From the NCBI GenBank assembly GCA_019510435.1, contig JAEKKJ010000019.1, forward strand, positions 1 through 64,000: a stretch of 64,000 bases of DNA, read 5' to 3'. Shown piece after piece: positions 1-9,287 of the stretch. The notes under the pieces were generated by a model, which saw only the letters and a program-made list of their open reading frames with translations, was not told the origin of the DNA and ran no database searches. How positions within the stretch are numbered: the stretch's first letter is position 1; each line of letters opens with the position of its first letter. Made by a program: the position numbers and the translations under genes. This DNA comes from Caulobacterales bacterium. Its GTDB lineage: Bacteria > Pseudomonadota > Alphaproteobacteria > Caulobacterales > Caulobacteraceae.

Positions 1-21
1 GGCCCGGCGGCTCTTGTTCTT

Positions 22-157
22 CTCCCTCCCCTTCATGGGGAGGGACAGGCCGCGAAGCGGTCAGGGCGGGGAGACCAAGACCCAGGCGCTGCGCCCGGTC
101 GACAGATCCCCACCCGTCCGAGGCTTCGCCTCGTCCCCCCCCCATCAAGGGAGGGAA
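22..157. repeat. GGGAGGGA-tipped palindromic intergenic repeat, copy 1
   Basis: The element runs from CTCCCTCCCC at its left end to GGGAGGGA at its right end. It has internal blocks shared with two other places in the window (43406-43542 and 51337-51487): GGGGAGGGACAGGCCG near the left end, and here and in the 43.4-kb copy also GATCCCCACCCGTCCG followed by GGCTTCGCCTCGTCC. It sits just downstream of the tuf remnant on the minus strand and may have folded as its transcript end. It contains no gene. Confidence 0.75.
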
Positions 158-161
158 GGCG

Positions 162-1189
<1,028 letters not shown>

Positions 1190-1231
1190 CAGGGTCCTGC
1201 CGGCGTTATCTAAACTTGCGCTTCAAGGAGC

Positions 1232-1305
1232 TGGAGCGGGTAGCGGGAATCGAACCCGCATCCTCAGCTTGGAAGGCTGCTGCACTACCATTGTGCTATA
1301 CCCGC
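1232..1305 (-). tRNA. tRNA-Gly(TCC)
   Basis: Read on the minus strand this is a complete 74-nt cloverleaf beginning GCGGGTATAGC and ending in an encoded CCA. The anticodon loop CTTCCAA gives TCC (reads GGA/GGG). The T-arm is GCGGGTTCGATTCCCGC. It lies between tRNA-Tyr and tuf, the order found in tufB operons of many proteobacteria, and is presumably co-transcribed with them. Confidence 0.96.
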
Positions 1306-1359
1306 CCACAGCTGTTGTATGCGGGGCCGCCGCAACTCCTCAGTGATCCATCCGGCGCG

Positions 1360-1446
1360 TGGTGGGGGAAGAAGGACTCGAACCTTCGAAGCCATTACAG
1401 CAGCGGATTTACAGTCCGCCCCCTTTGCCACTCGGGACATTCCCCC
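1360..1446 (-). tRNA. tRNA-Tyr(GTA)
   Basis: This is an 87-nt type II tRNA with a long variable arm and an encoded CCA. The acceptor stem pairs GGGGGAA with TTCCCCC, the anticodon loop ACTGTAAAT holds GTA, and the T-arm is GAAGGTTCGAGTCCTTC. It is the first gene of the tRNA-Tyr / tRNA-Gly / tuf group on the minus strand. Confidence 0.96.
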
Positions 1447-1580
1447 AGCGCGCTTGGAGCCCGATCAGAGGTCCTTCGAAAAGGGCTTCCGCCTAGGGAC
1501 ACGAGGGGCGTAAAGCGCCAAGCCTACGGTCCAGAAGCGGCGGCCAGCCGAGGGGGCCCCAAATCGGAGCGCGTCTTATA

Positions 1581-2450
1581 GTGGCCTCGCCTACGGAACG
1601 CAACGACGCCCGGAAGGGTCGGAAATTCCGCCCCAAAGGCCCGCCAAAAGGCCCCGCCAGAGGACCCGCGAACGCGCCTGGCCCGGGGCGGCCCGACGCG
1701 CGGGCTGAGGGCCGCTCCGAACGGCGGCCCGCGGGGATCTCCGATGACTGGCTGTGGGGCTGGCACGCGGTGGAGGCCGCTTTGGCCAACCCGCGCCGGG
1801 GCGCACCGCAGCGACTCCTGGCGACGCCGGAGCGCGCCAGGCAGATCGAGGCGCGCTTCGGGCCGATGAAGGCGCTGGAGACCGCCGACAACCACCGGAT
1901 CGGGCTCGCCCTGCCCCAGGGCGCCGTCCACCAGGGCGTGGCGCTGCGGCCCGCGCCGCTGGAGGACGTGGAGCTGGCGGACTTCGAGGCCCGGCCCGGC
2001 GCGGTGCTGCTGGTCCTCGACCAGGTCACCGATCCGCAGAACGTCGGCGCCATCCTGCGCTCGGCGGCGGCGTTCGGCGTCGCCGGGGTGATCCTGCAGG
2101 ACCGCCACGCGCCCAAGCTGGCCGGCGCCCTGGCCAAGGCCGCGGCCGGCGCGGTCGAGAAGGTGCCGGTCGCCCATGTGGTGAACCTGTCGCGGGCGCT
2201 GGACGAGCTGACGAGCGCGGGCTGGCGGGCGGTCGGGCTGGCGGGCGAAGCCGAGCGCGGGCTCGCCGAGGTGCTGGACGGCGGCCCCACCGTCCTGGTG
2301 CTGGGCTCCGAGGGCGAGGGCCTGCGCCGCCTGGTGGCCGAGCATTGCGACGAACTGGCCAAGATCCCGATGCCGGGGGGATTCGAGAGCCTCAACGTCT
2401 CGGCCGCCGCGGCGATCGCGCTGTACGAGGCCGCCCGGCCGCGCGGCTGA
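1581..2450 (+). CDS. rlmB: 23S rRNA 2'-O-ribose guanosine methyltransferase RlmB (SpoU/TrmH family)
   Basis: A 289-residue SPOUT methyltransferase that would methylate the 2'-OH of G2251 (E. coli numbering) in the 23S peptidyl-transferase P-loop, using S-adenosylmethionine. The first 50 residues are a basic, Pro/Arg/Lys-rich tail. An RNA-binding N-domain follows (WGWHAVEAALANPRR), then the three SPOUT motifs: DQVTDPQNVGAILRSAAAFG, VLVLGSEGEGL, and IPMPGGFESLNVS with the knot. The start is GTG at 1581. It is divergent from tRNA-Tyr. A second SpoU enzyme lies at 46950-47750, but this one has the RlmB-type knot sequence. Confidence 0.92.
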   Translation: MASPTERNDARKGRKFRPKGPPKGPARGPANAPGPGRPDARAEGRSERRPAGISDDWLWGWHAVEAALANPRRGAPQRLLATPERARQIEARFGPMKALETADNHRIGLALPQGAVHQGVALRPAPLEDVELADFEARPGAVLLVLDQVTDPQNVGAILRSAAAFGVAGVILQDRHAPKLAGALAKAAAGAVEKVPVAHVVNLSRALDELTSAGWRAVGLAGEAERGLAEVLDGGPTVLVLGSEGEGLRRLVAEHCDELAKIPMPGGFESLNVSAAAAIALYEAARPRG

Positions 2451-2501
2451 CAATCGCCGCCAAACCTGCGACCTACGGGCGAGGGCGGCGGGGAGCAGGA
2501 C

Positions 2502-3380
2502 ATGACGGGCGCGGACTTTCCGCAGCGGCTGCTGCTGGCGCTGAAGGCGCTGTCGCTGACCCGCGGACGCCTGGCGGCGGAGCTGGCGGTCGACAAGTCC
2601 GTGATCAGCCGCTGGCTCAGCGGGCGCCAGGCGCCGACCGGCGAGAACCTGGCGAACCTCACGGCGCTGGTCGCCGCGCGACGTCCCGGCTTCACCCTGC
2701 TCGACTGGGAGGTGGACCTGGAGGCCCTGGCGGCGCGGCTGGGGGTCGCGCCCGAGGCCGCGGCCGAGCCGTTCGGCGTCCTCGCCGGCTGGCTGCCCGA
2801 ACCGGTCCTGCGCGAGGCGCACGCGCAGTCGGCCCTGCGGGGCGAGGCCTATGAGGGCCTGTGGCGCACCACCCGGCTCGCCATCGGCCAGCCCGGCCGC
2901 TTCATCCATGACCACGTCCTGATCCGGCGGGCCGAGAACGGCTTCCTCACCCATCGCCTGTGGGTGGAGGACATGCGATTCGAGGGCTGGACCTTCCCCA
3001 CCCAGACCCAGCTGTTCTCCTTCAGCGCCGACGCCCGCTCGGGGATGTTCCACTTCTCGATCTGGAACGCAGTGCTGCGCCATCGCGCCGAGGTGCTGGA
3101 CGGCCTCTCCCTGACGGTGCAGCGCGTGGGCGGCGGCTCGCCGGTGGCGGTGGCGGCCCTGATGGAGCGGTGCGGCGACCTGACCGGCGATCCGGCGGCC
3201 GACGATGCGACCTACGCACGGCTCGCTGCGGGCGATCCCCTGGCGCCCGAAGGCTCGATCCCGCAGGACCTGCGCGACCACCTGTTCCGCGACATCGGCC
3301 CCGCCGCCCTCGCGGCCGGGGGCATGGCGCTGCTGACCATGCCCTTCGCCCAGTCGTGGTCGCGCGGACCTCACCTCTGA
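2502..3380 (+). CDS. XRE-type helix-turn-helix protein with uncharacterised C-terminal domain
   Basis: A 292-residue protein. Residues 8-60 form an XRE-like DNA-binding domain (LAAELAVDKSVISRWLSGRQAP, the recognition helix being around KSVISRWL). The remaining 220 residues form a soluble domain I do not recognise, with an aromatic core (GRFIHDHVLIRR, MRFEGWTFPTQTQLFSFS). That domain could sense a ligand. It starts 51 bp after rlmB on the same strand, possibly as its own unit. The target genes cannot be told from the sequence. The next gene encodes an exported PEP-CTERM protein, but nothing visible links the two. Confidence 0.8.
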   Translation: MTGADFPQRLLLALKALSLTRGRLAAELAVDKSVISRWLSGRQAPTGENLANLTALVAARRPGFTLLDWEVDLEALAARLGVAPEAAAEPFGVLAGWLPEPVLREAHAQSALRGEAYEGLWRTTRLAIGQPGRFIHDHVLIRRAENGFLTHRLWVEDMRFEGWTFPTQTQLFSFSADARSGMFHFSIWNAVLRHRAEVLDGLSLTVQRVGGGSPVAVAALMERCGDLTGDPAADDATYARLAAGDPLAPEGSIPQDLRDHLFRDIGPAALAAGGMALLTMPFAQSWSRGPHL

Positions 3381-3513
3381 AGGGGACGGCCCCGCCGGCG
3401 GAATCGCCCCTGAGGCGAACTCGCAACGACTCGCAACAGATCGAAGGCCGCCGCGCCTAGCCGCTCCTGGCCCGATCGCGAAGATCGCCCCAACACCGAA
3501 TGGGGAGTATCCG

Positions 3514-4230
3514 ATGAAGCTTGTTTCCGCAGCGGCCCTGGCCGGCGCGCTCGCGCTCAGCCTGTCGACGGCCGCCCACGCCGCGTTCCCGACGTTCTAT
3601 ACGGACGCCGGCCTGTTCAACATGCAGGGCTCGCTGGACCAGTCGACGAGTTTCGGGGGCTACAGCTCTGGCCTGACTCTGCTCGGCAACTCCAAGACCT
3701 TCGGCGACCTGACCCTGCAGGGCTATCCGCTAGCGGTCGTGGGGCCGGACTTCCCCTGGCACCCGATCGACAAGCTGATCACCAACGGCGACCCGAGCAC
3801 CCTGACCAAGGGGATCATCAACAAGGCCGGCTACAACATGCTGGCCTTCAACATGGCCAACCTCGATGGCTACGGCGATCAGGTCTTCGTCCAGTTGCTC
3901 ACCAACGTCACCACCTACGCCTACGGCCTCTATCCCGGCCCGGCGGCGGAAAACCTCAGCTTCTACGGTTTCGTCGTGCCGCAGGGGGAATACTTCCTGG
4001 GCTTCCAGATGAACCGCACGAACATCGACGGCAATTTCCAGGAGACGCCCGACGACCAGCGGTTCGGCCTCACCGACATCGAGCTCGGCGCGACGCCACC
4101 CAAGCTCTGCGACACGCGGGTGTGCGAAGGCGGCGGGGTTCCCGAGCCTTCGACCTGGGCTCTGACGATCCTGGGATTCGGCGCAGCGGGCGCAGCGTTG
4201 CGCCGGCGGCGCGCGCAGGCGGTCTGCTGA
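3514..4230 (+). CDS. exported PEPxxWA-CTERM sorting-signal protein
   Basis: A 238-residue secreted protein. It has an N-terminal Sec signal peptide (MKLVSAAALAGALALS, cleavage near AHA-AF at about residue 24). The body is low in charge and contains two cysteines near the end (LCDTRVCEGG). The C-terminus is a tripartite sorting signal: VPEPSTWA, a short hydrophobic helix (LTILGFGAAGAAL) and RRRR. By family knowledge such proteins are processed by an exosortase-like protease and linked to exopolysaccharide or biofilm matrix; no exosortase is in the window. The start is ATG at 3514 with GGGGAG upstream. The function of the mature part is unknown. Confidence 0.85.
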   Translation: MKLVSAAALAGALALSLSTAAHAAFPTFYTDAGLFNMQGSLDQSTSFGGYSSGLTLLGNSKTFGDLTLQGYPLAVVGPDFPWHPIDKLITNGDPSTLTKGIINKAGYNMLAFNMANLDGYGDQVFVQLLTNVTTYAYGLYPGPAAENLSFYGFVVPQGEYFLGFQMNRTNIDGNFQETPDDQRFGLTDIELGATPPKLCDTRVCEGGGVPEPSTWALTILGFGAAGAALRRRRAQAVC

Positions 4231-4328
4231 GACCGCCGGGCCTGGGCATCCCCCGAGCTCCTGCCCGGACCCTGGCCGACGGCCGGTGGTTGCTTGCAGC
4301 CGCCGGCCGCCTGCCGCATTGAGGTCGG

Positions 4329-5051
4329 ATGCTCGTTCTTCCCTCCGCCGGCGCGGTCTCCGCCTTCTTCCAGGTGGTGCTGATCGACCTGGCGCTGGCC
4401 GGCGACAACGCCGTGGCCGTGGGCGTCTCGGCCGCGGGCCTGCCGCCCCACCAACGGCGCAAGGCCATCGTGCTGGGCATGGCCGCCGCGGCGGTGATGC
4501 TGATCCTCTTCGCCCTGGTGACCACCCAGCTCCTGAAGGTGGTCGGCCTGTCGGTGGCGGGCGGCTTCCTGCTGCTATGGGTCTGCTGGAAGATGTGGCG
4601 CGAACTGCGTGAGCAGGGGCGCGAGGAGAGCGCCGAGGGCGAGGCCGCACTCGAGGACGCCACCGGCGTTCCGATCGGCGCGCACGCCCGCAACGTCCCC
4701 AAGCCCAAGACCCTGCGCCAGGCCCTGGTGCAGATCCTGATCACCGACCTCGTCATGTCGCTGGACAATGTGCTGGCGGTGGCGGGCGCGGCGCGCGGAC
4801 ACCTGATGGTGCTGGCCCTGGGCCTGATGCTCTCCATCACCCTGACCGCCGTGGCGGCGAGCTGGATCGCGCGGCTGCTGCACCGCTTCCGCTGGATCGG
4901 TTACCTGGGGCTGGCCATCGTCTTCTACGTCTCGGTCCACATGATCTGGGAAGGCACGCGGACCGTGGCCGTGCAGACCGGCAGGGCCGACGCCTACAAC
5001 CGCGTCATGCCGGAGCCGCTCGACATCAAGCCGGGCGAGAAGGTGCGTTAG
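4329..5051 (+). CDS. TerC/YjbE-family integral membrane protein
   Basis: A 240-residue inner-membrane protein of the TerC superfamily. Two homologous halves each carry the signature acidic motif in a membrane helix: DLALAGDNAVAVG near residue 18 and DLVMSLDNVLAVAG near residue 138. The acidic residues and Asn are the proposed metal site. About seven membrane helices flank a charged central loop (residues 95-125). Bacterial members help export manganese or supply metal during membrane protein metalation; substrate here is inference. I looked for a yybP-ykoY manganese riboswitch in the 98 bp upstream and do not see its conserved core. It converges on metG with only 33 bp between. Confidence 0.88.
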   Translation: MLVLPSAGAVSAFFQVVLIDLALAGDNAVAVGVSAAGLPPHQRRKAIVLGMAAAAVMLILFALVTTQLLKVVGLSVAGGFLLLWVCWKMWRELREQGREESAEGEAALEDATGVPIGAHARNVPKPKTLRQALVQILITDLVMSLDNVLAVAGAARGHLMVLALGLMLSITLTAVAASWIARLLHRFRWIGYLGLAIVFYVSVHMIWEGTRTVAVQTGRADAYNRVMPEPLDIKPGEKVR

Positions 5052-5084
5052 GCGAGCCCGGTCTTCTTAAGAGGGACCGCCTGC

Positions 5085-6902
5085 CTAGGCGATCGCCATT
5101 TCCGGACCGCCGAAGCGTTCGCGCCATTCGGCCACCTGGCCGTCCTCGACCTTGCGGAACAGCACCTCCGGCGCGCGGACCGGGCGGCCCGGCTCCAGGG
5201 CGCTCAGCACGCCCGTCCCGTCCAGCGATGGCCAGCGGCCCGGGAACGGCTCGCCCAGGGCCTCGGCGATCTTCTCCGCGGCGAAGGGGATGAAGGGCTC
5301 GGACACCTTGGCGAACAGGGCCGCCAGGTTCAGGCCATGGCGCACCGCCACCGCGGCCCGGTCGCGGTCGGTCTTGATCGCGGTCCAGGGCGCCGCCTCG
5401 GTCAGGTACTGGTTGCCCAGCACCCACAGCTGGCGCAGCGCCGCGGCGGACTTGCGGAACTCCCGATCCTCCATGTGGCCGGTCAGCTCGCGCAGCTTGG
5501 CCAGGACGTCGGCTTCCAGCTTGTCGTCGAGCGCACCATTGGCCCCGCCCTCCGGCACGACGCCCTCGAAGCGGGTCTCGGCGAACTTGCAGATCCGGTT
5601 GACGAAGTTGCCCAGCACGTCGGCGAGGTCGGCGTTCACCTGCGCCTGGAACTGCTCCCAGCCGAAGGTGGAGTCCGAGGTCTCGGGCACATTGGCCATG
5701 ATCCACCAGCGCCAGTAGTCCGCGGGCAGCAGCTCCAGCGCATGGTCCATGAACACCCCGCGGCCCTGCGAGGTGGAGAACTTGCCGCCATAGTAGTCCA
5801 GCCAGTTGAAGCCCTTCAACTCATCGACCAGCTTCCAAGGCGCCTTGTTGACGGTGGACCAGCGATCGTGGGCGTCGCGGGTCTCGTTGATCCCCATCAG
5901 GGTGCAGGGGAAGCCCACGGTGTGGAAGGGCACGTTGTCCTTGCCCATGAACTCCACATAGGTGACGTCGGAGGCGTCCGGCAGGCGCCACCAGCGCTCC
6001 CAGGCCGCGTCCGGCGCGGGGCCTTGGCCGGCTTCGGCCGCGCGGCTGTCGGCCCACTCCCAGGTGGCGGCGATGTACTCGATCGGCGCGTCGAACCAGA
6101 CGTAGAACACCTTGCCGGCCAGGCCCTCAACGTCCGGGGTCCGGCCGTCCGGGTTCGCGCCCCACTCGAAGGCGTTGACCGGCACCCCCCACTCCAGGTC
6201 GCGGGTGATGCCGCGGTCCTGCAGGCCCTCGTCCAGCCATTTCAGCGCGATGGAGGTGACCAGCAGCGGCCAGGTCCCGCGCTTGGCCTCGATCCAGCTG
6301 CGCAGCTTGCCGGCGAACAGGCTCTGGCGGAGGAAGAGGTGCTTGGAGCCGCGGATCTCGATGTCGGTGGAGCCCGAGACCGCCGAGCGCGGATGCAGCA
6401 GGTCGGCCGGATCCAGCACCCGGGTGCAGTTCTCGCACTGGTCGCCGCGGGCGCTCTCGTAGCCGCAGTGCGGGCAGGTCCCGATCACATAGCGGTCGGG
6501 CAGGAAGCGCTTGTCGGCGTTGGAATAGACCTGCTGGGTGACCCGCTCCTCGATGAAGCCGGCCTCCCACAGCTGCTGGGCGAAGCGCTGGGTCAGCCGG
6601 TGGTTCTGCGGCGAGGACGAGCGGCCGAAGTGGTCCCAGGATAGCCCGAACCGCCGGCCCAGGTCGTACTGCACCGCATGCGCCCGGGCGCAGAAGGTGG
6701 CGGGGTCGACACCGGCCTCGGCGGCGGCCAGCTCGGTCGGCGTGCCGTGCTCGTCAGTGGCGCAGATGTAGAGGGTCTCGCGGCCGCGGCTGCGCTGGAA
6801 CCGCGCGTAGACGTCCGCCGGCAGCATGGAGCCCGCCAGCGTCCCCAGGTGCTTGATCCCGTTGATGTACGGCAGCGCCGAGGTGATGAGGATGCGCGAC
6901 AT
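5085..6902 (-). CDS. metG: methionyl-tRNA synthetase
   Basis: A 605-residue class I aminoacyl-tRNA synthetase charging tRNA-Met. Visible signatures are the HIGH-like HLGT after ALPYINGIK (residues 12-20), a zinc knuckle CPHCGY...CENC near residues 143-160, the anticodon-side motif [11 protein letters not shown], and the KMSKS loop in the KFSTSQG form used by the E. coli type. The C-terminal EMAP/Trbp111-like dimerisation domain of E. coli MetRS (677 aa) is absent, so the protein ends after the anticodon-binding helical domain. The start is ATG at 6902. The gene stands alone on the minus strand. Confidence 0.96.
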   Translation of the reverse strand: MSRILITSALPYINGIKHLGTLAGSMLPADVYARFQRSRGRETLYICATDEHGTPTELAAAEAGVDPATFCARAHAVQYDLGRRFGLSWDHFGRSSSPQNHRLTQRFAQQLWEAGFIEERVTQQVYSNADKRFLPDRYVIGTCPHCGYESARGDQCENCTRVLDPADLLHPRSAVSGSTDIEIRGSKHLFLRQSLFAGKLRSWIEAKRGTWPLLVTSIALKWLDEGLQDRGITRDLEWGVPVNAFEWGANPDGRTPDVEGLAGKVFYVWFDAPIEYIAATWEWADSRAAEAGQGPAPDAAWERWWRLPDASDVTYVEFMGKDNVPFHTVGFPCTLMGINETRDAHDRWSTVNKAPWKLVDELKGFNWLDYYGGKFSTSQGRGVFMDHALELLPADYWRWWIMANVPETSDSTFGWEQFQAQVNADLADVLGNFVNRICKFAETRFEGVVPEGGANGALDDKLEADVLAKLRELTGHMEDREFRKSAAALRQLWVLGNQYLTEAAPWTAIKTDRDRAAVAVRHGLNLAALFAKVSEPFIPFAAEKIAEALGEPFPGRWPSLDGTGVLSALEPGRPVRAPEVLFRKVEDGQVAEWRERFGGPEMAIA

Positions 6903-7136
6903 GATCCGGAGGGGTTGAGCTTGAGGAACCGGGGCTTATAGGCCGGCCAGATGGTTCGCCATAGGTGGCCGCGCAAGAAATGCTCGCCAAACCCCCGCAT
7001 CGGCGCACACTTCCGTCACGAAGCGGCGGGGCGACCATCGAGTCGCAACCCGACAAGCCGCCGCGAGACGGAGAAACGCCAGTTCGGGCCGCCGCGGCCC
7101 CCGCGGCCGAGCGGCCCCGTCATTGGGGAGCAAACC

Positions 7137-7610
7137 ATGCGTACTCTATTGCTGACCGCCGCCGTGCTGGCGGGCCTTTCGCTGGCCGCCTGCGGCAAGC
7201 AGACCAGCCAGGCCGACGCCACGCCCGCGCCGGAGAAGTCCCTCGCCCACCAGGCCCAGATGTACCAGGGCCAGGAGCAGGTCCAGTCGGTCCAGTCCGC
7301 CACGGTGGAGGCGACGAAGGCGGGCGGCGTGATCCTGAAGGCCCAGGCCACCGCGGCCGGCCCGGGCTACCAGAACCCCGGCTTCCTGCCGCGCATCTAT
7401 GCGGCGACGCCGCCGGACGGGATCTACGAGGTGGACGTGGTCGCCGACAAGCCCGCCGCCGCCGGCGCCGCAGCCCCGACGCCGATCGAGGCCAAGGGCG
7501 ACTGGTCGAAATACACCGACGGCCGGGTCAAGGGGGTCAAGTTCATCTCCAAGACCAATTCGGTGGTGGCCATGGTGGCCCCCGCGACCAGCAAGGTCGC
7601 GAGCAAGTAG
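7137..7610 (+). CDS. predicted small outer-membrane lipoprotein, unknown function
   Basis: A 157-residue protein beginning MRTLLLTAAVLAGLSLAACGK, with a lipobox LAAC at residues 16-19, so it should be lipid-anchored in the envelope. A Gln/Ala/Pro-rich linker follows. The C-terminal half contains GIYEVDVVADKP and KGVKFISKTNSVVAMV, which could form a small beta domain. I chose ATG at 7137 (GGGGAGCAAACC upstream) rather than in-frame starts further upstream because it places the signal peptide at the N-terminus. No family is recognised. A perfect hairpin follows the stop. Confidence 0.75.
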   Translation: MRTLLLTAAVLAGLSLAACGKQTSQADATPAPEKSLAHQAQMYQGQEQVQSVQSATVEATKAGGVILKAQATAAGPGYQNPGFLPRIYAATPPDGIYEVDVVADKPAAAGAAAPTPIEAKGDWSKYTDGRVKGVKFISKTNSVVAMVAPATSKVASK

Positions 7611-7622
7611 CTGGCCGCCGAT

Positions 7623-7652
7623 CCCGATTGGCCTCAGCCGAGGCCAATCGGG
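7623..7652. terminator. 13-bp perfect hairpin between convergent genes
   Basis: CCCGATTGGCCTC pairs perfectly with GAGGCCAATCGGG across the 4-nt loop AGCC. It sits 12 bp after the lipoprotein stop and 25 bp after the end of the convergent dehalogenase gene. It lacks a downstream T-run, so a transcript-stabilising or bidirectional terminator role is inferred from position only. Confidence 0.6.
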
Positions 7653-7677
7653 ACGAGCCGGCGCGAGCAGAAACCTC

Positions 7678-8562
7678 CTAGCCGACCGCCAGCGACATCC
7701 GCTCGATCTCGTGGGCCACTTCGCGGCCGATCGTCTCCGGATGGTCTTCCTGGAGGTAGTGCCGGCCCTCGCCCAGCATGACGACCCGGCAATCGCGCAG
7801 GCCGGCGGCGAAGGTCCGTGCAAACTCCGGCGAGACGAGCGCGCCCGGATCGCCCGCGAACAGCACCTTCGGATAGGTGGAGGCGCGCAGGGCCGCGTGG
7901 GCCGCCGTGAGCCGCTCCCACACGTCCCGCGGCGCGCCCTCGATCGGCAGTTCGTTCGGAAAGCGCCAGGTCGGCAGCCGGCTCTCCGGCGTCGGGAACG
8001 GCGCGCGGTAGACGTCCATCTCGTCCTGGCTCAACGGCCGGACGACGGCGGCGGGCAGGATCCGCTCCACGAAGGCGTTGCCCTGCAGGATCATGTCCTC
8101 GCCGACCCCGGGGGTGCGGAACCTGCGGAAGGTCTCGCGGGCGGCGTCGGACTGATGGAAATCGGCCCAGCGCGCCATCGGGCGGATGAACTCCATGAAC
8201 GCCATGCCGGTCACCAGGTCCGGCCGGCGCGCCGCCAGGTCGAAGGCGAGCGCCGTCCCCCAGTCCTGGGCGACCACATAGGCGCGGGTGATCCCCAGGG
8301 CGTCTAGGAACGCGTCGAGACACCGGGCGTGATCGGCGAAGCGATATTCGATGGGCGGCTTGCCCGACTGGCCGAAGCCCACGAGATCTGGGGCGACGCC
8401 ATGCGCGACGTGCGCGACGCCGGGCAGGATATCGCGCCAGATGTACGACGAGGTCGGGTTGCCGTGCAGGAAGAGCACGGTGGGCGCCCCGGCGAGGCCG
8501 GCGCTGCGATAGGCCATGTGGGTCCCAAGGACCTCGACCACCGGAAGCTGGATATCCTTCAT
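7678..8562 (-). CDS. haloalkane dehalogenase-like alpha/beta hydrolase (HLD-II type)
   Basis: A 294-residue alpha/beta hydrolase that matches haloalkane dehalogenases of the DhaA/LinB type, which hydrolyse carbon-halogen bonds to alcohols. All active-site parts are visible: oxyanion/halide Asn35 in FLHGNPTSSYIWRD, nucleophile Asp100 followed by halide-binding Trp101 in VVAQDWGTALAF, acid Glu124 in FMEFIRPM, and base His268 in GRHYLQEDHPE. The placement of the acid after strand 6 and the MEFIRP motif favour subfamily II. It starts at ATG 8562, overlapping the TetR stop by 4 bp (ATGA), so it is translationally coupled to its likely repressor. The natural substrate is unknown. Confidence 0.85.
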   Translation of the reverse strand: MKDIQLPVVEVLGTHMAYRSAGLAGAPTVLFLHGNPTSSYIWRDILPGVAHVAHGVAPDLVGFGQSGKPPIEYRFADHARCLDAFLDALGITRAYVVAQDWGTALAFDLAARRPDLVTGMAFMEFIRPMARWADFHQSDAARETFRRFRTPGVGEDMILQGNAFVERILPAAVVRPLSQDEMDVYRAPFPTPESRLPTWRFPNELPIEGAPRDVWERLTAAHAALRASTYPKVLFAGDPGALVSPEFARTFAAGLRDCRVVMLGEGRHYLQEDHPETIGREVAHEIERMSLAVG

Positions 8563-9155
8563 CGTTCCATCCTTTCCCTGAAGACGGTTTCGAAGGCGAT
8601 GCGCCGGAAGCGATCGAGCGGCGCGGCGCTGCGCTCGACCTTCATCCGCAGGATGGCGCCCTCCCACGAGGAGAGGAGAAAGTCGGCCAGGTCTTCCGGC
8701 GCGAAGGTGTCGCTGATCTCGCCGGCGGCCTGCGCCTCGGCGATGCAGGCGGCGAACGGCTTCAGCCACTCGGCGTAGATCTCCGCCAGGCGCTGGCGCA
8801 GGGGCTCGCTGACCTGGGTGGTCTCGAGGCTGAAGTCGCCGATCAGGCAGCCACGCACGAAGCCGTCGGCGGCCAGGCGCTCGGTGACGATCTGCAGGTA
8901 GCGCTGCAGCCGCTCGCGGGGACGAAGGCTGGCGTCGCCCAGCGCCTCGTCCACCAGGCGGCGCGTGTGGGCGAAATAGTCGTCCAGCACCTCCAGGGCG
9001 AAGGCTTCCTTCGAGCGAAAATGGTTGGTGAACGAGCCGTGCGGGACGCCGGCTTCGGCGGCGACGTCGCGCACGCCGGCGCCGTGGTAACCGCGGCGGA
9101 ACATGACGCTGAGGCCGGCGGCCTTGAAGGCGTCCCTGTTTGAGGGCTTGGGCAT
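8559..9155 (-). CDS. TetR/AcrR-family transcriptional regulator
   Basis: A 198-residue TetR repressor. Residues 8-56 form the HTH domain (FRRGYHGAGVRDVAAEAGVP, then GSFTNHFRSKEAFALEVL), and the rest is the ligand-binding helical domain. It is the first gene of a two-gene unit with the haloalkane dehalogenase. Two 18-bp palindromes lie at 9164-9206 directly in front of its start codon, where binding would block both genes, so autoregulation and inducible dehalogenase expression are the simple inference. The ligand is unknown; it could be the dehalogenase substrate or product. Confidence 0.88.
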   Translation of the reverse strand: MPKPSNRDAFKAAGLSVMFRRGYHGAGVRDVAAEAGVPHGSFTNHFRSKEAFALEVLDDYFAHTRRLVDEALGDASLRPRERLQRYLQIVTERLAADGFVRGCLIGDFSLETTQVSEPLRQRLAEIYAEWLKPFAACIAEAQAAGEISDTFAPEDLADFLLSSWEGAILRMKVERSAAPLDRFRRIAFETVFRERMER

Positions 9156-9163
9156 GAAGAATC

Positions 9164-9206
9164 AATACGCCCGTGCGTATTCGCCGTCAATACAGTCGTG
9201 CGTATT
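9164..9206. promoter_or_regulatory. paired 18-bp palindromic operators for the TetR regulator
   Basis: AATACGCCCGTGCGTATT at 9164-9181 is a perfect 7-bp inverted repeat with a 4-bp centre. AATACAGTCGTGCGTATT at 9189-9206 matches it at 15 of 18 positions. Their starts are 25 bp apart. The first ends 9 bp before the TetR start codon. The size and symmetry fit a TetR dimer site, and the doubling suggests two dimers. Confidence 0.75.
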
Positions 9207-9287
9207 CATCCCGCAGCTTGGACGCGTGGCTGCATAAGGGACCCGGCGGGGAAGGCGAACCCACCCCGCCACGCCGCGTCAAAGCGC

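Noticed and set aside
1524..3374. Long minus-strand frame opposite rlmB and the XRE gene
   Set aside because: It spans two recognisable plus-strand genes and their spacer, and has the His/Arg/Gln/Gly-rich composition of a GC-driven shadow.
4231..4328. Manganese (yybP-ykoY) riboswitch upstream of the TerC-family gene
   Set aside because: The gene family often has one, but the conserved core and P1 stem are not found in this 98-bp stretch.
7678..9165. A single fused dehalogenase-regulator protein in one frame
   Set aside because: The frame upstream of ATG 8562 is the out-of-frame reading of the TetR gene; the two proteins are separate and overlap by 4 bp.
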